DNA from: Kiritimatiellia bacterium | Lineage (GTDB): Bacteria > Verrucomicrobiota > Kiritimatiellia > RFP12 > UBA1067 | DNA: 6,539 nt | Assembly: GCA_017547265.1 (NCBI GenBank) | Contig: JAFYQC010000015.1 | Location: forward strand, 1 to 6,539 | Reading direction: 5' to 3' | Shown: piece by piece, positions 1-5,796 of the stretch | Layout of the letters: each line of letters starts with the position of its first letter | Position numbering within the stretch: position 1 is the stretch's first letter | Notes under the pieces: generated by a model | Databases searched by the model: none | Seen by the model: only the letters and a program-made list of their open reading frames with translations | Told to the model about the DNA's origin: nothing | Translations under genes and position numbers: made by a program

Positions 1-2483
1 ACCTTACCTGAGACCTTGTCCGCCACAATTGCGAGAATGCCTAACGCATTAACATCATGCGGCAAATATAAGCCATACTCCTTAGCCTCGCCCGCCGCCT
101 GCGGATCAACGATGAAACCGGCGCCGTCAGAGACGTCAAGGTTATGGAGATTGCTGAAGATTGATTTTCCGCCACGCGTACCGAGATAGCCTTCCCTCAC
201 ATAAAAATGCATATCCGCATCGCTGAACAGGCTGTGATAGAGGCCATAGCGGAGGTTCTGTCCGAGATAGAGCGCACCTTCGCCAATCTTTACGGCCCAA
301 TCACGGATGCTCACCGGTTCAAGCACACTGAAAACAACGTCCTTCGGGATATCAAACCCACCCTGCGACACTTGAATGGAGCGTCCCTTGCGATTGAATG
401 TCATTGAATTGAGCGGTCGCAACAACGAACTGTCGCCCCTGAGCCAAGTAGAATCCCAGTCTATCGTCTCTGGATCCTTGTCACCTCCAAGCGCATGCGG
501 GTGGTCAAACGCGACAACAATGCCGCGATTTTTATATTGACTGCTGTCATAACTCGACATGATGCCTCCGATCCAGCCTGAATTATCCCCGCAAAACGTC
601 ACAACATGACCGATGCTTTTGGAGGCAAGGAGCGTAAGATATCCGTCGCCACGCACTGAGGCATTGACCTTAACAGGAGCTGCTGAGTCAGGTATCTCAA
701 AGTACGAGCCATTCGCCGGAGGATTCGCCGACCCGTTCGCGGACAACGTTAACGTACCATCAAAGGGAATGTCGGTGACCTTGTCCTTGGACGTAGAGAA
801 CAAAATCTTGCCTGCCGGCAAAAGCGTGACATCGCCAATGAATAGCGACTTGCTGCGACATTCAATGTCGCTTCCATTGCCAACGGTGAGGGAGTGCCCG
901 CTGAAGACCGCGTCATCATCATATCCGTATGCATTTCTGGTAACAAGCTCCTTGCCGTTGTTCATGACGTAATCGGCATTTTCGTGGATCGCCACTTCGT
1001 CCGACCAGGTGGAATTGCCGTACCTGTCGGTCGAATCGCTGAAATTCTTCGTCAGGTCGCCGACATACGTGACAATCGGATTCGCAACCATGCGAACTTC
1101 AAAATAGCTGCCACTCCCAACAACAGAAAGAGTCGCCTTCGGAAGGCCGCAGGAGCCGGCGGAAGGAACGAAGACAAGGTCGTCGCTGCAAAGGTCGCTC
1201 TTAACGTCCCTAGCAATGCGCATCACAACCTTCGCATCCGCAACGCTGAAATGGTCGCTCGGCATGGCAATTTGGTTGGAAAGTGTGAACTTGATCGGCC
1301 AAGACGGGATTTCGCTCTCGATCGTCACAGGCGTCACTGCACCAGTCGCAGGATCATAACCAATCTCAAAAACTGGATAGACGACTTCCGCACCCTCCTC
1401 GGCTGTAAGTAAGATTTCGGATGTGTACTTCTCGAACACAAGTCTTGCCCCGGATCTGACAACGATCTTAAGTCCCGCTCCGAAATCCGCGCCCGCGCCA
1501 ATAACGGCAGAGCCCTCGGCGATTTCAAGACAACTCTCCCCGTCGAGTCCGAATGAACAGTCAAACTTGATCTCTCCGGCTCCAACCTTGATGATCCTGC
1601 CCGTCTCGGAACCATTGTCACGAATAGCCGACGTGACGACCACCACCTCGTCGTCTATAACGGTTTTGATGTAGTTCTCCGCGCCAGTCACCTGAATGTA
1701 ATTGTCCTCATGTGCATTGGCAGCCGCAGATGCGGACAGGTGGAGCTTCGACGGCGAGTCCATGACGACTTTCGCATACTCCTCGCCGGGATTCCCAGCC
1801 AACGCCGTCGCCGACTCCAGCGAGAGGACAGCGCCAAGCCTGTATTCGGACGCATGACTGCCGCTCTTGTACGGACGCACTATCGTATACTGTCCGAGAT
1901 AGCCAGAGCAGTCGCCAGTTATTCTACTTTTGGCAACGACGTCCAACAACGTCGCATCTGCGGCAACAGTGCTGTAGACAACTGTTATGAAGTTGATGGC
2001 CGTCTTGTCCGCGCTTGTCAACGTACTGTTGATCTCCGTGTCCTTGGCATCTACGATTTTGCAGTTTTCAGGGCCAACTGTTGCACCATTCTCGGAGACA
2101 AAGCAGTTGCCCCTAATTGTCCCCGTCGTGCCCTCTTGGTTGTTATTGAAGCTCCCACCATCAAAGACGAGATTGGCGCACGAGAGACTACAAGTCCTGG
2201 CCTGGCTCATAAGGATGCCGCCGGTCATGACTGTGAGCGAATCTCCATCAAATGTACAAGTGCTGGTAAACCGCAAGGTGCTTGCCTGAGCACCATGCGT
2301 CCCATCAACCACATAGTCGGCTCCAGAGTGAATAGAATCTGTCGCAGGAGTCCAGTAATGCTGTTCATTGAGATTGTCCACATAGTTCCGCCCACCATAC
2401 GAGTAGTACAACGGCTTTTCGTCTGCTTTGAGAAGCATTGACGTAAGAAGTACGCAGATTGCTGGGATCGTTGTCTTGCTCAT
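1..2483 (-). CDS. Large secreted repeat protein, autotransporter/beta-solenoid-like (3' end beyond left edge)
   Basis: I read this frame codon by codon from the ATG at 2483-2481 to base 3 and found no stop, giving 827 residues with the C-terminus outside the window. The start is supported by AGGAG six bases upstream and by a signal peptide: MSKTT, a hydrophobic stretch (about residues 6-18), and a likely cut after LKA at residue 20. The mature part is rich in Gly, Ser, Thr, Asp, Asn and Val in short alternating strands, with no membrane segment and no catalytic motif I recognise. Two diverged modules of about 440 residues make up nearly all of it (see repeat entries). Phrases such as GDNSGWIGG and LTVGNG resemble autotransporter-associated beta-strand passengers. 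It follows the esterase-lyase gene by 31 bases and is probably co-transcribed. A surface or matrix role in binding the polysaccharide or cells is inference; no enzyme function is claimed. Coding status is secure, the family is moderately sure, and the secretion or anchoring route is unknown because the C-terminus is missing. Confidence 0.85.
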   Translation of the reverse strand, partial: MSKTTIPAICVLLTSMLLKADEKPLYYSYGGRNYVDNLNEQHYWTPATDSIHSGADYVVDGTHGAQASTLRFTSTCTFDGDSLTVMTGGILMSQARTCSLSCANLVFDGGSFNNNQEGTTGTIRGNCFVSENGATVGPENCKIVDAKDTEINSTLTSADKTAINFITVVYSTVAADATLLDVVAKSRITGDCSGYLGQYTIVRPYKSGSHASEYRLGAVLSLESATALAGNPGEEYAKVVMDSPSKLHLSASAAANAHEDNYIQVTGAENYIKTVIDDEVVVVTSAIRDNGSETGRIIKVGAGEIKFDCSFGLDGESCLEIAEGSAVIGAGADFGAGLKIVVRSGARLVFEKYTSEILLTAEEGAEVVYPVFEIGYDPATGAVTPVTIESEIPSWPIKFTLSNQIAMPSDHFSVADAKVVMRIARDVKSDLCSDDLVFVPSAGSCGLPKATLSVVGSGSYFEVRMVANPIVTYVGDLTKNFSDSTDRYGNSTWSDEVAIHENADYVMNNGKELVTRNAYGYDDDAVFSGHSLTVGNGSDIECRSKSLFIGDVTLLPAGKILFSTSKDKVTDIPFDGTLTLSANGSANPPANGSYFEIPDSAAPVKVNASVRGDGYLTLLASKSIGHVVTFCGDNSGWIGGIMSSYDSSQYKNRGIVVAFDHPHALGGDKDPETIDWDSTWLRGDSSLLRPLNSMTFNRKGRSIQVSQGGFDIPKDVVFSVLEPVSIRDWAVKIGEGALYLGQNLRYGLYHSLFSDADMHFYVREGYLGTRGGKSIFSNLHNLDVSDGAGFIVDPQAAGEAKEYGLYLPHDVNALGILAIVADKVSGK
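3..1076 (-). repeat. Module 2 of the duplicated unit (incomplete at left edge)
   Basis: Residues about 470-827. Matching landmarks: Trp493, ADYVM at 503-507, FSGHSLTV at 527-534, GDNSGWIG at 632-639, ALGGD at 664-668, and VKIGEG at 731-736. The GDNSGWIGG segment is the part most like autotransporter-associated beta-strand repeats as I remember them. The module is still running when the window ends, so further copies or a C-terminal anchoring or translocation domain may follow. Confidence 0.7.
1083..2408 (-). repeat. Module 1 of the duplicated ~440-residue unit (protein-level repeat)
   Basis: Residues about 26-467 of the large secreted protein. Landmarks in order: a Trp at residue 44, ADYVV at 55-59, FDGDSLTV at 78-85, GDCSGYLG at 190-197, ALAGN at 227-231, and IKVGAGE at 298-304. 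The same landmarks recur in the same order in module 2, offset by 449 residues at the start and 433 by the end, so the two copies differ by small indels. Similarity is at protein level only; the DNA is too diverged for a recent duplication. The last ~150 residues of this copy have no complete partner to compare, since module 2 is cut by the window edge. Confidence 0.7.
2421..2483 (-). other. Signal peptide of the large repeat protein
   Basis: This covers about residues 1-21. A short positive n-region (Lys3) precedes a hydrophobic core (IPAICVLLTSMLL), followed by LKA and then the polar DEKP. Cleavage after Ala20 fits a type I signal peptidase site. There is no Cys at the cut, so a lipoprotein is unlikely. 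Confidence 0.7.
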
Positions 2484-2488
2484 TATTT

Positions 2489-2494
2489 GCTCCT
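2489..2494 (-). promoter_or_regulatory. Ribosome-binding site of the large repeat protein
   Basis: Read on the minus strand this is AGGAGC. GGAG ends six bases before the ATG at 2483, which is good spacing. It is the only strong Shine-Dalgarno sequence at a gene start in the window and fixes the start of the third gene. It lies in the 31-base gap (2484-2514), which is too short to show a convincing separate promoter or terminator. Confidence 0.8.
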
Positions 2495-2514
2495 TTTTGT
2501 TGTTGTGAGTAAGG

Positions 2515-5500
2515 TCATTTGGGTTCATGGAAATCAAGCCGAGAGCCATCGGCAAGCGTCACCGCATAGGTCCGGTCGCTGGGATCGCTCTTCACATCTA
2601 CGGACGCAATTGCTATCGTGTCACCTCGCAATGGCTGAAGCACGGTCACGATACGCTTCAAACCCACGAAAGAGCCCTTGAAGACAGGGGTATTAATTGG
2701 GCGATGTTCGTGCTCACCGGCCGCGAAGATTGGCATCCAGCCCTGAAATGGCTTCTCCGACCCCTTCATGTCAACTAGCGTTGCAACGGTGTCCGAAACC
2801 ACACCAACGAGTTTTACGCCGTCTCCATAGTCCGCAAGAAAACCACGCTCACGCAAGTCGCACGACTTCGACTCAAGATGCCACGGCATCTCCCATGTAC
2901 GCTCGCGCAAATCTGGAGCAACCAACCGATCGATAATGGCGAAGAATGGCGATGTTCCCTTGACATCCTTGTGAAAGACAACTGTCCGTTCGTGACGCGT
3001 CAGGTCAAGCGGTTCGTTGCTTGCTAATTCGTCCGAATAGCCGTCCGCGAACTCGTCACGGCAGAAATCTGCCGACCTAGATGTCCCGAACATGCCGCTT
3101 GCCTTGTGCGCAAGCATCGAATCGTCCCACTTGTATGTTCGATTCGAGCACTGTCCCTTGCCATCAACAAGAATGGTATTGTGAGCCCTAGTACTGACAA
3201 CATACCGACGCATCTCGCTCGCATCGTATGCATATGTGCCACCTTCGGTAATCAGTTCCTTGCCAAAGCCAAACAAAAGAAAATTCAACTTGTCTTCGTG
3301 CTGATGACCACAGCCAAACGGCGAATTGTCGACATAAGCCCAAAGAGCGTCATCCCACCAGCCAGTGCGAAATGTGACAGCGCCCGAATATGGCAACTTC
3401 GCCGAAAGGAAACTTGGTGATTCGCCAGACTTTCCCCGCGAGGAGAGAAAAGCGAAATCCTTACGATCTGGGAAATACCTGAGGGCGGCAGATAGGTTCT
3501 TAGGAACGTCGATATGACCGCCATCGTTGAGGTCAGGAGTAGAACCGTCGGGACGCATGAGGAATGCCAGCACGTCGTACATGCGCTCAAGACCAGCGAC
3601 AACATTCCGCGGCGGCACGCGCCCCGTCCGCTCATAGGCAGCTAGTGACGTACGAATGTTGTTGATGCAAATCCAATGATAACCAGTCGTAAGTTCGAAC
3701 TGAAATCCGTCAGGATAAACCTGCTTTCCGAACTCCGCCATGAGGCCTTCAAGAGCATACACTTCCCATTTCGCCGCATCCTTCAAAAAGGGGAACGCAA
3801 CCGCACTCATAAGAATACCGGAAAGCTGGTGAATCTGCCAGTTCCCAATTGTCGGCTGGTCAATGAGACGGTGATTATGCTCGCAAACACTACGGAAGAA
3901 TTGCACGAGGAATCGGTCGCTCAGCTGATTGGAACGCAGGAACGAGTGCAAGTAGACCGGCCAAGTAAACATGCGGATGCCTGCATCAATTGTGCGCCAG
4001 CCACCCGTCGCATAGGCGCTCGTGCCATCCTGAGGCAGTTTTTGACCGTTCCACCAACTCGACAGGATCTCCACAAAGGCGCGGGAAGCGCTCTCGTCTC
4101 TTGTCTCCCGGTAATAAGCAGCAAGTGATTCTAGAAACTCAAGACGATTCAGCTGCCAGACATACTCCTCGTAGTTGTTGCATGTTGGATTAAGATTCCA
4201 ATCGATGTTGGCAGGATCATACTGATGTGTCGTCATGACCGTCGTGAACTTGCGGGCAATCGTATCAGCGGCTTGCTCACGGAGTCGCTCGATATGGCGT
4301 GCATCAGGCTTCGTCGCAAACTCCTTTGCCAAGAACCTCTCTGGATTAAGCACCTTTCGCACATATTCGGCAAAGGCATGCTCGGCCTTCGCAGTCTTGC
4401 CTGCCCTGGCAAGCTGGGAAACGTTTTTCAATTCCGGGATTGCGACATCGATGTGCGCGGTCAAGAATTCTACTGCAGACAGCGCAGGACCATCCCCTCG
4501 CACTTCAGGGAAATCGTGTAGCCACCGATCTTGCGCTTCCTGCACCCACTTAAACGGACTATGATCCATGTCTATTCCGTTCTGCATCTGCTTATCCAAC
4601 ACCGCCACTTCATTATAACCCGCCCAAACGGCATTTGGTGAGCATGAGCGATCGACAAAACCCGCACAAACACGGAATGGACAACGGATTCGCGAGGCGA
4701 ATGTCGCACCGTCAAAATATTCTGCGTTTTTTGCAGCAATTGGTTGCAGTTCCCTAGGCTGATTCTCTACAAGAAGTGGCCAGCCAGTCTTACGCCCACG
4801 CCGCTCACCAAGGATGTCCGTGAGGGCCGGCACCGTCACAGAGCACTTTGTGAAGCTGCGATTAAGCGCACACAGCCAGATTCCGAGCCCACCACCCTGG
4901 CTTCCGCCCGTGTAGACCACCCGCGATCGATCAACATTTGGACGCATGACGAGCCAGTCCACTGCACGGTCAATGCCGAGGATGACAGGATAATAGAAAT
5001 ACTCCTCTCGAGAATTAGAAATGCCTGCATGCTGGTAATGATCAACATGATACTTCTCGTGCATCATCCGATCGAAGTTCTCATACTTCTGCTGATTGCG
5101 AACGTAATCCCAGTGTGGCTCAAAAGGATAGACCGTGAAGAATACGTTGATGAAACTACCCGAACCAGACATATGGGTCGTCCAACTACCATAACCCGCA
5201 CCGGATATGCTTACCTGCAAAGGGAATGGACCCTTCGACTTGTCGGTCGGAACGCTCATAAAGCCATAAACCCGTCGCCCGAACGTGGCAAAAGAAATCC
5301 AATAATAATCAAAGTCAGCGGTGCAACGCTCCTCCGCCTTTTTCACATTCACGTCAATCGGCACCTCGCGCCGGAGCTTCATCCGCGCATCAGCCCAGAA
5401 CACGTCGAAATCTACTGGTGTTGAGGAGCCCTTGCGGATCTTTTCCGGTTCAAAGGCAACAGAGTGCTCCTCCGGCCGTTGGTCCTTGGAATCAAGCCAC

Positions 5501-5796
5501 ACCCTCATGAAGCCAGGCTCATCCAACTTCGCTCGGATGGAAAATGGATTGCCCTTTGTGAGGTCATACTTAAGACGATTTATAATATTAGTGCCATAGT
5601 TGTCGATGGTGACAATCACCTCGCCTTCAACCGCCCTTACACCATTCGTCTCAAGTGCCTCCACGATTAAAACCGCATCCTCTTTGCAGTTATAAACAGC
5701 ATTGGTGTGATTGTAAGAAACCACATACTTGAATGGAGAGCCTAAGGCGGTCACCACCATGAAAGCATGCAGGAATATCGCAGAAAACTTCTTCAT
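2515..5796 (-). CDS. Secreted bifunctional enzyme: acetyl-xylan-esterase-like domain fused to a heparinase II/III-type polysaccharide lyase
   Basis: The product is 1093 residues from the ATG at 5796. That start was chosen over an in-frame TTG at 5811 because it gives a clean signal peptide (MKKF, hydrophobic core, cut after ALG at 17-19) and an ATGA overlap with the upstream stop. In order: an unassigned beta-type region (about 20-115); an AXE1/CE7-type alpha/beta hydrolase (about 118-430) with GGSQGGG around Ser299, Asp382 and His412; then a heparinase II/III-type lyase, with the helical toroid at about 450-745 (NWQIHQ at 652-657, GYHW at 705-708) and the beta-sandwich at about 785-1060 (GHQHED at 830-835, RAHNT at 870-874). 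Expected roles are deacylation followed by beta-elimination of a uronic-acid polysaccharide in the periplasm or outside. The lyase subfamily (PL12, PL15, PL17, PL21, PL33 and related) cannot be fixed by eye. The reading frame is intact and both halves are full length. Confidence 0.9.
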   Translation of the reverse strand: MKKFSAIFLHAFMVVTALGSPFKYVVSYNHTNAVYNCKEDAVLIVEALETNGVRAVEGEVIVTIDNYGTNIINRLKYDLTKGNPFSIRAKLDEPGFMRVWLDSKDQRPEEHSVAFEPEKIRKGSSTPVDFDVFWADARMKLRREVPIDVNVKKAEERCTADFDYYWISFATFGRRVYGFMSVPTDKSKGPFPLQVSISGAGYGSWTTHMSGSGSFINVFFTVYPFEPHWDYVRNQQKYENFDRMMHEKYHVDHYQHAGISNSREEYFYYPVILGIDRAVDWLVMRPNVDRSRVVYTGGSQGGGLGIWLCALNRSFTKCSVTVPALTDILGERRGRKTGWPLLVENQPRELQPIAAKNAEYFDGATFASRIRCPFRVCAGFVDRSCSPNAVWAGYNEVAVLDKQMQNGIDMDHSPFKWVQEAQDRWLHDFPEVRGDGPALSAVEFLTAHIDVAIPELKNVSQLARAGKTAKAEHAFAEYVRKVLNPERFLAKEFATKPDARHIERLREQAADTIARKFTTVMTTHQYDPANIDWNLNPTCNNYEEYVWQLNRLEFLESLAAYYRETRDESASRAFVEILSSWWNGQKLPQDGTSAYATGGWRTIDAGIRMFTWPVYLHSFLRSNQLSDRFLVQFFRSVCEHNHRLIDQPTIGNWQIHQLSGILMSAVAFPFLKDAAKWEVYALEGLMAEFGKQVYPDGFQFELTTGYHWICINNIRTSLAAYERTGRVPPRNVVAGLERMYDVLAFLMRPDGSTPDLNDGGHIDVPKNLSAALRYFPDRKDFAFLSSRGKSGESPSFLSAKLPYSGAVTFRTGWWDDALWAYVDNSPFGCGHQHEDKLNFLLFGFGKELITEGGTYAYDASEMRRYVVSTRAHNTILVDGKGQCSNRTYKWDDSMLAHKASGMFGTSRSADFCRDEFADGYSDELASNEPLDLTRHERTVVFHKDVKGTSPFFAIIDRLVAPDLRERTWEMPWHLESKSCDLRERGFLADYGDGVKLVGVVSDTVATLVDMKGSEKPFQGWMPIFAAGEHEHRPINTPVFKGSFVGLKRIVTVLQPLRGDTIAIASVDVKSDPSDRTYAVTLADGSRLDFHEPK
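2542..4449 (-). other. Heparinase II/III-type polysaccharide lyase region (toroid plus beta-sandwich)
   Basis: Residues about 450-1085 of the fusion. The helical half begins around ARAGKTAKAEHAF and contains DWNLNP and NYEEYVWQLNRLEFL, a typical N-terminal pattern for this superfamily. Asn652 and His656 in NWQIHQ, and Tyr706 in TTGYHW, are the likely neutraliser and base/acid residues by analogy with heparinase II. In the C-terminal half, His831 and His833 in GHQHED and His872 in RAHNT occupy the positions of the catalytic and metal-binding histidines. The loop that often carries a metal-binding Asp reads LITEGGTY, so Glu851 is in or next to that place. The fold assignment is firm; the substrate is not. 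Confidence 0.85.
4507..5445 (-). other. AXE1/CE7-like carbohydrate esterase domain
   Basis: Residues about 118-430 of the fusion. It opens with PVDFDVFWADAR, the usual entry of this family before the alpha/beta-hydrolase core. The nucleophile is Ser299 in GGSQGGG. The acid is Asp382, followed by SCSPNAVWAGYN, which matches the C/S-P-P-x-x-x-x-A-x-YN segment of CE7 enzymes. The base is His412 in MDHSP. Ser-to-Asp is 83 residues and Asp-to-His is 30, close to the 88 and 29 I recall for Bacillus acetyl xylan esterase. The classical RGQ motif is not seen, and the final HE motif reads DHS, so this is a diverged branch. Substrate acetyl xylan is not implied; it may act on O-acyl groups of the polymer cut by the fused lyase. 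Confidence 0.82.
5740..5796 (-). other. Signal peptide of the esterase-lyase fusion
   Basis: Residues 1-19. Two lysines at 2-3 precede a hydrophobic core (about 6-16), and the region ends in ALG before SPF, giving an A-x-G type I signal peptidase site. It implies export across the inner membrane. No lipobox Cys is present. Confidence 0.75.
5793..5796 (-). promoter_or_regulatory. ATGA start/stop overlap coupling the two enzyme genes
   Basis: On the minus strand the bases ATGA contain both the start codon of the esterase-lyase gene (5796-5794) and the stop TGA of the GH88 gene (5795-5793). No Shine-Dalgarno sequence precedes this ATG; the upstream 20 bases read CTGTTTTGCAATTTGCGCAA. Translation by re-initiation from the upstream gene is therefore likely. 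Confidence 0.85.

Noticed and set aside
613..1412. Overlapping plus-strand open frames at 613-972 and 894-1412
   Set aside because: Both are antisense to module 2 of the secreted protein. The minus frame shows the repeat landmarks; these products show none.
1710..2441. Open frame of 243 codons on the plus strand
   Set aside because: It lies wholly opposite the large secreted-protein gene. The product is Arg/Cys-rich without recognisable domains, and no ribosome site was noted. It is a shadow of the minus-strand gene.
2484..2514. Possible terminator or promoter between the second and third genes
   Set aside because: The gap is only 31 bases with no hairpin plus T-run and no room for a clear -35/-10 pair. 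The A-rich stretch belongs to the ribosome site.
4744..5424. Open frame of 226 codons on the plus strand
   Set aside because: It is antisense to the esterase domain, whose frame contains clear catalytic motifs. The antisense product has no family features.
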